Assembly (NCBI RefSeq): GCF_900698995.1
Contig: NZ_LR217735.1
Coordinates: 186,001 to 250,000 of the forward strand
From: Erwinia_E haradaeae_C
Lineage (GTDB): Bacteria; Pseudomonadota; Gammaproteobacteria; Enterobacterales; Enterobacteriaceae
Direction: 5' to 3'
DNA length: 64,000 bases
Shown: one piece after another, positions 1-9,002 of the stretch
Layout: each line of letters begins with the position of its first letter
Numbering within the stretch: position 1 is the stretch's first letter
Notes under the pieces: generated by a model
The model's database searches: none
What the model was told of the DNA's origin: nothing
What the model saw: only the letters and a program-made list of their open reading frames with translations
Position numbers and translations under genes: made by a program

Positions 1-1
1 A

Positions 2-679
2 AAAATTTCAGTAAAATTATCAACACGACCAGAAAAATTAATTGGCAGTTACTCTTTATGGGATCGATCTGAGTTTGATTTAGTATCTGTGTTAAAAGAA
101 AAAAAAATTGCATTTGAGTATCAACCAGGAGAAGGTGCTTTTTATGGCCCTAAAATTGAATTTACATTGCATGATTGTCTAGACAGGTCATGGCAATGTG
201 GTACTATTCAATTAGATTTTGCATTGCCAACACGTCTCAATGCATCATATATAGGAAAGAACAATGAACGTCGGGCTCCAGTCATGATTCATCGCGCGAT
301 ACTAGGGTCTATAGAGCGATTTATAGGAATATTAACTGAAGAATATTCTGGATTTTTTCCTGTATGGTTGGCGCCATTACAAGTTGTAATTATGAGTATC
401 ACTCGAGATCAATCTAAATATGTCACAGAACTAACAGGTAGATTGAAAGATATTGATATTCGAGTTAAATCAGATTTAAGAAACGAGAAAATTAGTTTAA
501 AAATTCGTGAACATACTTTGCGTCGCGTCCCTTATCTTTTAATTTGTGGCGATAAAGAGGCAAAAGAAGGAACAATATCTGTTCGTACTCGACGTGGAAA
601 GAATTTAGGTTGTTTGGATTTTCATAGTTGGGCCTTACAACTAAAAGATAATATTCGCAGACAAAATAATCTGCATTAA
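2..679 (+). CDS. thrS: Threonyl-tRNA synthetase, C-terminal part (5' end outside window)
   Basis: Charges tRNA-Thr with threonine in the cytoplasm. The reading frame is already open at base 2 and runs 225 codons to TAA, so the N-terminal editing domain and the first part of the catalytic core lie upstream. What is visible matches the end of enterobacterial ThrS: STRPEK, GEGAFYGPKIEF, CLDRSWQCGT and the class II motif 3 region HRAILGSIERFIGIL, followed by the anticodon-binding domain (WLAPLQVV, DLRNEKI, REHTLRRVPY, GDKEA). It is the first gene of a thrS-infC-rpmI-rplT-pheS-pheT run and stops 17 bases before the infC start codon. I see no frameshift. The identification rests on close similarity along the whole visible length. 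Confidence 0.97.
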   Translation, partial: KISVKLSTRPEKLIGSYSLWDRSEFDLVSVLKEKKIAFEYQPGEGAFYGPKIEFTLHDCLDRSWQCGTIQLDFALPTRLNASYIGKNNERRAPVMIHRAILGSIERFIGILTEEYSGFFPVWLAPLQVVIMSITRDQSKYVTELTGRLKDIDIRVKSDLRNEKISLKIREHTLRRVPYLLICGDKEAKEGTISVRTRRGKNLGCLDFHSWALQLKDNIRRQNNLH

Positions 680-683
680 AATT

Positions 684-690
684 GGAGGAG
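684..690 (+). promoter_or_regulatory. Ribosome binding site deciding the AUU start of infC
   Basis: GGAGGAG lies six bases upstream of an ATT codon at 697-699. There is no ATG near the conserved protein start, so this site plus the family N-terminus fixes translation at ATT. The TTG at 682 would precede the Shine-Dalgarno core and is an unlikely start. Confidence 0.75.
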
Positions 691-696
691 CATAGT

Positions 697-1245
697 ATTA
701 AAGGTGGAAAACGCGTTCAACCAGTGCGCCCGAATCGTATTAACTGGGATATTCGTGCTACTTCAGTCCGGCTGACAGGTATCGATGGTGAGCAGATTGG
801 TATTATTAGCTTAAGCGAAGCTTTAGAGAAAGCGCAATTAGCTGGTGTAGATCTTGTTGAAATTAGTCCTAATGCTGAACCGCCAGTCTGTCGTATTATG
901 AACTATGGAAAGTTTCTTTATGAAAAGAACAAATCGTATAAGGAACAGAAGAAAAAGCAGAAAGTTATCCAAATTAAGGAAATAAAATTCCGTCCTGGTA
1001 CTGATGATGGAGACTATCAAGTTAAACTGCGTAGTTTAATTCGATTCTTAGAAGATGGGAATAAAACTAAAATTACCCTTTGTTTTCGTGGTCGTGAAAT
1101 GGCACATCAGCAACTTGGAATGGCAGTTATCCATCGTGTCAGAAAAGATTTGTGTGAAGACATAAATCTAGCTACTGTTGAATCTTTTCCTGTAAAGATA
1201 GAGGGTAGACAAATGATTATGGTTCTTTCTCCCAAGAAAAAATAA
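697..1245 (+). CDS. infC: Translation initiation factor IF-3, with AUU start codon
   Basis: IF-3 binds the 30S subunit, keeps subunits apart and proofreads the start codon and initiator tRNA. Starting at ATT 697 gives 182 residues beginning (M)KGGKRVQ, close to the roughly 180 residues usual in enterobacteria. The N-domain (to about residue 80, with VDLVEISPNAEPPVCRI), the lysine-rich linker (KEQKKKQKVIQ) and the C-domain (KEIKFRPGTDDGDYQVKL, RFRGRE-like CFRGREM, ending MVLSPKKK) are all present. In E. coli the rare AUU start lets IF-3 repress its own translation, and keeping it here suggests that control persists. One arginine of the RFRGREM motif reads as cysteine. It sits between thrS and rpmI as in E. 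coli. Confidence 0.95.
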   Translation: MKGGKRVQPVRPNRINWDIRATSVRLTGIDGEQIGIISLSEALEKAQLAGVDLVEISPNAEPPVCRIMNYGKFLYEKNKSYKEQKKKQKVIQIKEIKFRPGTDDGDYQVKLRSLIRFLEDGNKTKITLCFRGREMAHQQLGMAVIHRVRKDLCEDINLATVESFPVKIEGRQMIMVLSPKKK

Positions 1246-1348
1246 TAGGATAATAGAAAGATAAGCTGTTATACTAAGTATTTTTATGTATATGATGCTT
1301 AGTGCTCTATTTAATTGCCTCGGGAATCAAATGAAATGGAAATTGTGG

Positions 1349-1546
1349 ATGCCTAAGATAAAGACAATACGTAGCGCAGCTAAGCGCTTTAAAAAGACCG
1401 CCTCTGGTAGATTTAAGCATAAACATGCTAATTTGCGTCATATTTTGACTAAAAAATCTACTAAGCGTAAGCGTCACTTACGCCCCATAACAATGGTTTC
1501 GAAAAATGATCTTAACTTAGTTATTGCTTGCTTGCCGTACTCTTAA
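1349..1546 (+). CDS. rpmI: 50S ribosomal protein L35
   Basis: A small basic protein of the large ribosomal subunit. I start at ATG 1349 because the family begins MPKIKT; this gives 65 residues, the normal length. The open frame extends 21 codons further upstream, but that part has no counterpart in L35. Recognisable blocks are AAKRFKKTASGRFKHKHANL, RHILTKKSTKRKRHLRP and the end DLNLVIACLPYS. No strong Shine-Dalgarno sequence precedes the start. In E. coli the rpmI start is held in an L20-binding pseudoknot and is also poorly exposed, so translation here may depend on the same arrangement, though I could not fold it. It lies 103 bases after infC and 90 bases before rplT. Confidence 0.95.
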   Translation: MPKIKTIRSAAKRFKKTASGRFKHKHANLRHILTKKSTKRKRHLRPITMVSKNDLNLVIACLPYS

Positions 1547-1636
1547 ATATTAAATAACTTTTAGGTCATTTTTCTTAATTATTTTATGTGCAGGAGAATG
1601 GAATAAAATAAAATAGATACTTCACAGGAGAGCTAA

Positions 1637-1999
1637 ATGGCTCGTGTAAAACGTGGTGTAATTTCTCGCGCGCGTCACAAGAAAATCTTAAATCAAGCTA
1701 AAGGCTACTATGGTGCGCGTTCACGGGTTTATCGTGTCGCATGTCAAGCTGTTATTAAATCTGGGCAATATGCTTACCGTGATCGTCGTCAACGCAAACG
1801 TCAGTTTCGTCGATTATGGATTGCACGTATTAATGCTGCGGCTCGTATTAATGGTATGTCGTATAGTTTTTTTGTTCAGGGCTTAAAAAAAGCTTCCATT
1901 GCTATTGATCGAAAGATGTTAGCTGATATAGCTGTATTTGACAAAGTAATATTTTCTCAGTTGGTAGAAAAAGCAAAAGAATCTATAACATCATCTTAA
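1637..1999 (+). CDS. rplT: 50S ribosomal protein L20
   Basis: L20 is a primary 23S rRNA-binding protein needed early in 50S assembly. In E. coli it also represses its own operon by binding upstream of rpmI. The 120-residue product begins MARVKRGVISRARHKKIL and contains GYYGARSRVYRVA, AYRDRRQRKRQFR and LWIARINAAAR, so it is highly conserved, with a two-residue C-terminal extension relative to E. coli. The start is preceded by CAGGAGAG at 1626-1633, a good ribosome binding site. In E. coli pheM-pheS follows at once; here 1.2 kb of gene-free DNA separates rplT from pheS. Confidence 0.97.
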   Translation: MARVKRGVISRARHKKILNQAKGYYGARSRVYRVACQAVIKSGQYAYRDRRQRKRQFRRLWIARINAAARINGMSYSFFVQGLKKASIAIDRKMLADIAVFDKVIFSQLVEKAKESITSS

Positions 2000-2024
2000 G
2001 ATTAAAGTAAAAATATATTACACA

Positions 2025-2115
2025 GCGCTCAAAGTCTTATTTTAAAAGATTTAATCATTAAAAGATAATGTGATATAGGCAGAGTTATTTTAAAAGACGA
2101 GTAGCATTTGAGCGC
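2025..2115. repeat. Inverted repeat closing a possible 91-base structured element
   Basis: GCGCTCAAA at 2025-2033 is the exact reverse complement of TTTGAGCGC at 2107-2115. Just inside, GTCTT at 2034-2038 can pair with an AAGAC before the right arm, leaving an 8-base bulge (GAGTAGCA). The arms are GC-rich against AT-rich flanks. It begins 25 bases after the rplT stop. Function unknown. Confidence 0.45.
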
Positions 2116-2607
2116 GAATGATCTATATAGGTTTTGTGTAAAGTATATTAGAGGCAGTACATATTTATATTATAGTTCTATCTAATATTTTTTTATTTAT
2201 ATTTTAAAGAGACTTTGCTATGAAATAGATTATTTTTAATATGTCAAAGTTTAGAAAGATATTTATGTCTAGTATATTTGATATTAGAGTTTGGCAATGG
2301 TTTTTATGGCGTCATCAGAGAAAATAAATTTCCAAATTAAATTTGAATCATCGCGTTAGTCGCCTCTCACAATATATATAACATTTAATTTTAATAGGTT
2401 CTGAATGTTACTATGATTTTATGAAGAACTATTATTGTTTATGACTCTTCTCTCTTATTTTTTATTCTTTTATCAACACCTAATTATTGGTTTGTTACTG
2501 TACACTTTCGATTTATAATGCATTATTTATAACATCAGGATAATTTATATTTTTATATTTAATTTACAGGCATTGTGTAATTTATTTAAATCAATAAAGT
2601 AGCTTGA

Positions 2608-2651
2608 TGTACTTATATTAATGTGTACTTATATTAATGTGTACTTATATT
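2608..2651. repeat. 16-base tandem repeat, about 2.7 copies
   Basis: The unit TGTACTTATATTAATG occurs twice in full (2608-2623, 2624-2639) and once in part (2640-2651). It lies in non-coding DNA upstream of pheS. Confidence 0.85.
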
Positions 2652-3202
2652 TCCTTTATGCTAAGTAGAATGGAGAAGATATAGGAAAATTTTTAACCTA
2701 TATGCGTATTACTTTTAGACAGTCTAGATTATAGGTGTATATCTTAAGCCTTGATATATCAAAATTTTCTCACATGGGTTTACGATGCTTAAAAAAATTA
2801 AATAATTTGTTTCTTTTATTTTTTAGAAGATTGAAATGCTTTGATAGAAGATAACAAATAATAATTATTATTATAAACCAGGATGGCTCAGATAGCAATG
2901 ACATATTATTTAGTATGCTGATATAAAAGTAATGACTATATTATTAGGTTTGAGAATATCATGATGTGTTTTGGTTTAAGGATGTAGCATAGAATACCTG
3001 AGAATTAGATATCCTATATTAGATCTGTTCGTTGTTATTTTTCCTATATAACCCAGATATATTTTCATAATATTAAAAGTACATTAGTGATTATGACCAT
3101 AAGAAATGCATTAAAATAACATATTTTATTATTTTTGCTCTAAAATGAGAAAATTGATCTTTTAGTGTAGAGCATCTATTATGACTAATTTAGAAGGGTG
3201 GC

Positions 3203-4186
3203 ATGACATATATTTCAGATCTAGTGATAAAGGCAGAAATAGAAATAAGTAATGCTAAAGATTTTTCTTCACTAGATAATGTACGAGTTAAATATTTAGG
3301 CAAGCATGGATATCTTACGCTTAAAGCCGCAACTTTGCGTGAGCTTCTTATAGAAGAGCGATTATCATTGGGCCTAGAAATAAATGATGCTAAACAGTTT
3401 GTGCAACATGCATTAAATATTCGGAAAAAAACTCTAGAATCTCAAATGCTTAATGCACGTCTAGCAAAAGAAATTATTGATATTTCATTACCTGGTCGAA
3501 GAAGAGAGCAAGGTTGTTTGCATCCTATCATGCGTACTATAAATCGTATGGAAGATTTTTTTTGTAAAATGGGGTTTTCAGTGGTTACAGGGCCAGAAAT
3601 TGAAGATGAATATCATAATTTTGATGCATTGAATATACCCAAGCATCATCCAGCACGAAATGATCATGATACCTTTTGGTTTGATGCGACGCGATTATTA
3701 CGCACTCAGACCTCTGTAGTTCAAGTGCGGGCTATGAAAAATCAACAACCACCAATTCGTATTATTGCACCGGGCCGTGTATATCGCAATGATCATGATC
3801 AAACACACTCTCCTATGTTTCATCAGATGGAAGGTTTTCTTATTGATCGTGAGATTAGTTTTGCTAATCTGAAAGGAACTCTATTAGATTTTCTCAAAAA
3901 TTTTTTTCAATATGATATACAAATACGTTTTCGCCCATCTTATTTCCCCTTTACAGAGCCATCTGCTGAAATTGACGTGATGACTCAAGATGGAAAATGG
4001 CTAGAAGTTCTAGGATGTGGAATGATCCACCCTAATGTTATGATCACTATGGATGTTGACCCTCTAATTTACTCTGGATTTGCATTTGGTATAGGAATCG
4101 AGCGTTTAGCTATGTTGTGTTACAGTATTAGTGATATTCGTGTTTTTTTTGAAAATGACTTGCGTTTTCTTAAACAATTTAAATAA
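3203..4186 (+). CDS. pheS: Phenylalanyl-tRNA synthetase alpha subunit
   Basis: Catalytic subunit of the alpha2-beta2 PheRS that charges tRNA-Phe. It has 327 residues, the same as E. coli. An N-terminal coiled-coil tRNA-binding region (about 1-85) is followed by the class II catalytic domain: SLPGRR, GPEIEDEYHNFDALNIP, HPARNDHDTFWFD, motif 2 RVYRNDHDQTHSP, FHQMEGF, FRPSYFPFTEPS and motif 3 GFAFGIGIERLAML. AAGGGTGG lies just before the ATG. It ends 14 bases before pheT, so the two are probably co-transcribed. Codon 306 is TGT (Cys), where E. coli has Arg by my recollection. Confidence 0.97.
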   Translation: MTYISDLVIKAEIEISNAKDFSSLDNVRVKYLGKHGYLTLKAATLRELLIEERLSLGLEINDAKQFVQHALNIRKKTLESQMLNARLAKEIIDISLPGRRREQGCLHPIMRTINRMEDFFCKMGFSVVTGPEIEDEYHNFDALNIPKHHPARNDHDTFWFDATRLLRTQTSVVQVRAMKNQQPPIRIIAPGRVYRNDHDQTHSPMFHQMEGFLIDREISFANLKGTLLDFLKNFFQYDIQIRFRPSYFPFTEPSAEIDVMTQDGKWLEVLGCGMIHPNVMITMDVDPLIYSGFAFGIGIERLAMLCYSISDIRVFFENDLRFLKQFK

Positions 4187-4200
4187 AGAGAGAACAATAA

Positions 4201-6594
4201 ATGAAAATTAGCGAGCTCTGGTTGAGAGAGTGGGTAAATCCTGCCATAAATAGCCTAGAACTTTGCAATAAACTGGCTATGGCTGGCTTAGAGGTAAATA
4301 ATATAGAGCCAGTTGCTCCTGATTTTCATAGTGTTTTAATCGGTGAGGTGACTAAATGTGTGCAGCATCCACGATCTAATAAATTATATATAACAACGGT
4401 AAGCATAGGTGCTAAGAGTTTATTAAGCATTATTTGTAGTGCCAGTAACTGTCGTCAAGGGTTAAAGGTCGCTGTTGCACCAGTAGGTGCAGTTTTACCT
4501 GGTAATGATATTGTTCAAAAAATTAAATTACAAGGAGAGACCTCGGAAGGTATATTATGCTCCTTCCCTAATTTAGGTATACCTATCAAAAAAGAGGGTA
4601 TTATAGAGTTACCTTTAAACGCCACTGTTGGAACAGATCTACGTCAGTACCTTCAATTAGAAGATAATATTCTGGATATTGCTATCACACCGAATCGTGC
4701 AGATTGCTTGAGTATCATTGGGATCGCACGTGATATTTCTGTTGCGAGTAGAACGCCGTTATATGAATTGAAGGTTGCGCCAACATTTTCTACCGTTTCA
4801 GATGTAATTTCAATTCATGTTAATACACCTGAAGATTGTCCGCGTTATCTTGCTAGGATAATAAAAGAAGTAAATATCCAGACTAATACGCCTTTGTGGA
4901 TGCAGGAAAAATTACGTCGCTGTGGTCTGAATTCTTTAAATCCAGTTCTTGATATTACTAATTATGTATTACTCGAACTTGGTCAACCGGTTAACGTTTT
5001 TGATCTTCACGCAATTAACGGTGGTCTTAATGTGCGTTATGCTAAAGAAGAGGACTGTTCAGTTTTTCTTGAAAAGAAAAAAGTTAGATTAGATAGTAAT
5101 ACTTTGGTTATAGCAGATGAAGACAAGATAATAGCCATGGCAGGTATTACTATTAGTAAAGATGCTAGTGTTACAATAAGAACAAAGAGCATAATTCTTG
5201 AATCTGCGTTTTTTAGGCCATTATCTATCGTTGGGCGTGCACGTCGTTATGGATTGCATAGTGATACTGCCTATCGTTTTGAGCGAGGTGTGGATTTTAA
5301 TCTGCAATATAAAGCTATTGAACGCGCAACAAATTTGTTATTAAAAATATGTGGTGGCTCTGCTGGTCCAGTAATTAATATTACTCATTATTCCGCATTA
5401 CCTTCATCTAAAATTATTACGCTATATCGTAAAAATTTAGATCGTTTAATTGGTTATTGCATACCTAATGAAACAGTTACCGATATTTTAGAACGATTAG
5501 GATTTAAAATACTGACTAGAAAAGATTACAGTCAGTGGAAAGTTGTTGTTCCAAGCTGGCGTTTTGATATTAGTATTGAGGTTGATTTAGTAAGAGAGGT
5601 TATACGAATTTATGGATACAGTCAAATCCCTAATATACCAGTTCAAGCAAATTTAATGATTGATACGTATTGCAAAAGAGATTTTCCGTTACAACGAGTC
5701 AAAGCGTTACTTATTGATAAGGGGTATCAGGAAGCAATTACTTATAGTTTTGTTGATCCAAAAATTCAATCAATACTTCACCCACATCAAGAAAGTTTAA
5801 GATTGCTCCGGCCAGTGTCAAGGGACATGTCGGTAATGCGATTATCGTTATTGAGTGGTTTATTGGGGGCAGTATTGTATAATCAGAATCGTCAACAGTT
5901 ACGCATCAGACTATTTGAAAGCGGCCTTCGCTTTGTTCCGGACATAAGCTCGCCATATGGTATTCGTCAAGAGTTAATGTTGTCAGCTGTTATTAGTGGC
6001 AATCGATATAGCGAACACTGGGATTTAGTGAGATCCGAGGTTGATTTTTATGATTTAAAGGGGGACTTAGAGTCTATTTTTGATATGCTGCATAAGCTAC
6101 ATCAGATAAAGTTTATTAGAGAACCTTATCCTGCATTTCATCCTGGTCAATGCGCGACGATGTATATTAATGTGGATTATATTGGATGCATTGGAGTTTT
6201 GCATCCAGAAATAGAGCGCAATCTGGGTATTAAAGGTCGAACAATAGTTTTTGAGTTGATATGGAATAAAATTTCTGATTATACTGTACCGCGTGTTTTG
6301 CCTGTATCTCGTTTTCCAGCCAATCGTCGAGATATTTCCGTAATTGTAGCAGAATATATATCAGCAGGAGATGTGCTTGAAGAATGCAAGAAAGTTAGAG
6401 ATAAATATATCACAGGTGTTCATTTATTTGATGTATATCGTGGAAACAATGTTGCTTCGGGTTGTAAAAGTCTTACAATTAGTATTACTGTGCAGGCATT
6501 TACCAGAACTCTTGAAGATCATGAAATTTCTAATGCTATTGAAAAATGCACGGAAGCCCTAAAAAATCGATTTTGTGCAAAATTGAGGATGTAA
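4201..6594 (+). CDS. pheT: Phenylalanyl-tRNA synthetase beta subunit
   Basis: Structural, tRNA-binding and editing subunit of PheRS. It has 797 residues, close to the 795 of E. coli. Domains in order: N-terminal segment MKISELWLREWV, tRNA-binding fold (about 39-148, with CSASNCRQGLKVAVAP and GILCSFPNLGI), B3/B4 editing region (ITPNRADCLSIIGIARD, NPVLDITNYVLLELGQP), B5, catalytic-like core (YGLHSDTAYRFERGVD, DLVREVIRIYGY, AFHPGQCA) and the C-terminal anticodon-binding fold (RRDISV, LFDVYRG). It follows pheS by 14 bases with a GAGAG ribosome binding site. In E. coli ihfA follows within a few bases; here it is missing and 0.7 kb of gene-free DNA follows. Confidence 0.97.
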   Translation: MKISELWLREWVNPAINSLELCNKLAMAGLEVNNIEPVAPDFHSVLIGEVTKCVQHPRSNKLYITTVSIGAKSLLSIICSASNCRQGLKVAVAPVGAVLPGNDIVQKIKLQGETSEGILCSFPNLGIPIKKEGIIELPLNATVGTDLRQYLQLEDNILDIAITPNRADCLSIIGIARDISVASRTPLYELKVAPTFSTVSDVISIHVNTPEDCPRYLARIIKEVNIQTNTPLWMQEKLRRCGLNSLNPVLDITNYVLLELGQPVNVFDLHAINGGLNVRYAKEEDCSVFLEKKKVRLDSNTLVIADEDKIIAMAGITISKDASVTIRTKSIILESAFFRPLSIVGRARRYGLHSDTAYRFERGVDFNLQYKAIERATNLLLKICGGSAGPVINITHYSALPSSKIITLYRKNLDRLIGYCIPNETVTDILERLGFKILTRKDYSQWKVVVPSWRFDISIEVDLVREVIRIYGYSQIPNIPVQANLMIDTYCKRDFPLQRVKALLIDKGYQEAITYSFVDPKIQSILHPHQESLRLLRPVSRDMSVMRLSLLSGLLGAVLYNQNRQQLRIRLFESGLRFVPDISSPYGIRQELMLSAVISGNRYSEHWDLVRSEVDFYDLKGDLESIFDMLHKLHQIKFIREPYPAFHPGQCATMYINVDYIGCIGVLHPEIERNLGIKGRTIVFELIWNKISDYTVPRVLPVSRFPANRRDISVIVAEYISAGDVLEECKKVRDKYITGVHLFDVYRGNNVASGCKSLTISITVQAFTRTLEDHEISNAIEKCTEALKNRFCAKLRM

Positions 6595-7276
6595 TATTAT
6601 AGTTGAGTGAAAATTTATAATTTAGTGTTATCATTTCTTATTAATGCAGATAGCAATAAAAAAAGATTGTAGTATATGATGTTTTGAGAAAAATATGTAA
6701 TTATGTGTCATATGTTAGATAAGTGAATCAATTTATTTTGCGAATTTTATATTAGTTAGCAATGCTAGAAATTTAAAAATGAAAAAATTATCAAGCATGT
6801 TTCTGCTGTAGCTTAATGAATTTTTTTTATTTAGCAGGGCAGAAATATAAAGATATATCAAAATTATATAAAATACACATAGGTAACTAATCTTGTGAAA
6901 ATGAGTATGACGCAATAATTTATTACTTAGGTATAATGTTTATTATTATTTTTAGTGATCTAAATAGCATTTTTTCGCATTTTTAAAGATGAAGTAGCAT
7001 TTTTTAAGTAAATTTTATTTTTAAAGTGTTTTCATGTATAGATTATATCTAGTGATGGTCATAATAGTGATGTTAAGCTCTAGAATTTAGCGAATAAAAA
7101 TAACTTAGCACTGGTTTTGTGATTTATCAGAATTAAAGCCTATAAGAAAGATAAAATCTCTTAACATAATTAATCATGAGCGCAACTTATCTCGCATAGA
7201 TAATATTGAATTTTAAGTTATTCATAAATAAAAATAATATTTTCGTAGAATCGATAAATATTTTTATGCACATACT
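6595..7276. other. Gene-free region between pheT and gltX
   Basis: About 680 bases of AT-rich sequence between pheT (+) and gltX (-), whose 3' ends converge here. This is the position of ihfA in E. coli; I see no frame resembling IHF-alpha. No clear terminator. Confidence 0.55.
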
Positions 7277-8698
7277 TTATAAAGATTTATGTTTCTGGAT
7301 GTATGATAATGCTTCATCAATACGCAATACACAGAGTTTTTGACCAATAGTGTAAAGAGTAATATCTAGCGCAGGAGATTCTGGTGATCCAGTGATTGCA
7401 ATACGTACTGGCATCCCTATAGTACGTATACCACCAATGAGTTTATTAGACGCTCTATTAATAGCATTTCGTACTTCTATGGGTGTCCAATAGATTATTG
7501 AAGCTAATTCAGTACGCATAACTTCTAGTGATTTTTGAGATATGCTCGCTTGATTATGAAAATATTTTTTAGCTGCACCTGCGTGATATTCTTTTAATGT
7601 TTCATAGAAATAACGACAAGTAGATGCCATTTCTTTTAATGTATTACAGCGATTACCGAATAATGTTACTATCTCTTCTAGTTTTGGTCCGTGTTTTGTA
7701 TTAATGTTTTCAGATTGCATCTGCCATTGAAGATGAGTTGTGATATATTTTTTAGGGAGATTATTAATGTAGTGTTGATTAAGCCACTGTAATTTTGTAA
7801 TATTCATAGTACTAGGAGATTTGCTTAATCCGTCTAATGTAAATAGCTTTTTCATCTCATTTAGGTTTAATATTTCACGGTTCCCGAAAGACCATCCAAG
7901 GCGAACTAAATAATTTAGTAATGCTTCAGGTAAATATCCTTCATTGCGATACTGCATTATTTTTAAAGCGCCATTTCTCTTAGATAATTTTTTACCATTA
8001 ACGTCTAATATCATGGATACATGTGCATAGATAGGAATAGTGGCACCAATGGCTTTAAAGATGTTTATTTGACGTGGTGTATTATTTATGTGCTCTACCC
8101 CACGAATAATATGAGTGATATTCATGTCTGAGTCATCAATTACTACACAAAAATTATAGGTTGGAGAGCCATCACTTCGACAAATAATAAGATCATCTAG
8201 TTCTTGATTTTTGAATTCGATACGACCATAAATTCTATCATCAAAGATTACAGAGCCTTCTTTTGGGTTCTTAAAACGTACTACATATTTCTTATGATCT
8301 ATGGGTTTTTTGTTATTATCGCGACAACAACCATCGTACTGTGGTTTTTTTCCAATGGCCATCTGATTCTCACGTAGTGCGTCTAGTCGTTCTCTTGAGC
8401 AATAACATTTATATGCGGTACGATCTTTTAACATTTGATTAATAATTTCATGATAACGATTTAAGCGTTTTGTTTGATAATATGGCCCTTCATCCCAATC
8501 AAGATTAAGCCAACGCAAATCTTCTATGATAGCAGCGCTACTACTTTTATTAGATCTTTGCAAGTCAGTATCTTCCATACGCAATACGAATTTACCTTTG
8601 TGGGAACGAGCAAATAACCATGAATATAGAGCAGTACGAGCACCACCAAGATGCAGGTCCCCTGTTGGGCTAGGAGAAAATCGAGTTTTAATCTTCAT
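7277..8698 (-). CDS. gltX: Glutamyl-tRNA synthetase
   Basis: Charges tRNA-Glu with glutamate. It has 473 residues against 471 in E. coli. The class I signature is SPTGDLHLGG (residues 9-18, the HIGH-type site) and the second is KKLSKRNGAL (KMSKS-type), with N where E. coli has H. Other blocks are ARTALYSWLFAR, FVLRMEDTDLQRS, WDEGPYYQTKR, NQELDDLI, SDGSPTYNFCVVIDD and HINNTPRQINI. The zinc-binding insertion keeps C98, C100 and C125, but the fourth ligand His127 of E. coli is Asp, and residue 124 is a new Cys. The ATG is at 8698 and the gene stands alone, divergent from gyrA. Confidence 0.97.
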   Translation of the reverse strand: MKIKTRFSPSPTGDLHLGGARTALYSWLFARSHKGKFVLRMEDTDLQRSNKSSSAAIIEDLRWLNLDWDEGPYYQTKRLNRYHEIINQMLKDRTAYKCYCSRERLDALRENQMAIGKKPQYDGCCRDNNKKPIDHKKYVVRFKNPKEGSVIFDDRIYGRIEFKNQELDDLIICRSDGSPTYNFCVVIDDSDMNITHIIRGVEHINNTPRQINIFKAIGATIPIYAHVSMILDVNGKKLSKRNGALKIMQYRNEGYLPEALLNYLVRLGWSFGNREILNLNEMKKLFTLDGLSKSPSTMNITKLQWLNQHYINNLPKKYITTHLQWQMQSENINTKHGPKLEEIVTLFGNRCNTLKEMASTCRYFYETLKEYHAGAAKKYFHNQASISQKSLEVMRTELASIIYWTPIEVRNAINRASNKLIGGIRTIGMPVRIAITGSPESPALDITLYTIGQKLCVLRIDEALSYIQKHKSL

Positions 8699-8927
8699 GA
8701 ATTGATACCTGCTATAATTAAAATATATTGTTAATAAAATAGAATTTATAAAGAGATGCTATCACATCTTTGCATTAGTACTTAGGTAGTTTTGGTGTAA
8801 TATAGTTAATTTTATTTTAAATTATGATATTGAAGATGTATTGCCTATATTTTATTGAGGTTAAAATTTTTTTACAAATGATATGTTCTATACTAATACA
8901 TCATAAGATTTATTAGTATAACGCTGA

Positions 8928-8956
8928 TTATTCGTCTATACCTAATATGATATACT
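8928..8956 (+). promoter_or_regulatory. Possible sigma70 promoter of gyrA
   Basis: TATACT at 8951-8956 fits a -10 box; 17 bases upstream TTATTC (8928-8933) is a poor -35. It lies about 46 bases before the gyrA start, a sensible distance. In such AT-rich DNA chance matches are common. Confidence 0.3.
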
Positions 8957-9002
8957 GCACTATCTTTGTATAAGGAATTAACATAGAAAGGAAAGTTTGT
9001 CC

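Larger units (their letters stand above)
2000..3202. other. Gene-free region between rplT and pheS
   Basis: About 1.2 kb with no credible gene. In E. coli this interval is a few hundred bases and holds the pheM leader peptide and attenuator; I found no short phenylalanine-rich reading frame followed by a terminator. It holds a long-range inverted repeat at 2025-2115 and a 16-base tandem repeat at 2608-2651; the rest is AT-rich. Confidence 0.6.

Noticed and set aside
6733..6915. 60-codon minus-strand frame after pheT (position of ihfA)
   Set aside because: Hydrophobic, AT-driven composition, no similarity to IHF and wrong strand for ihfA.
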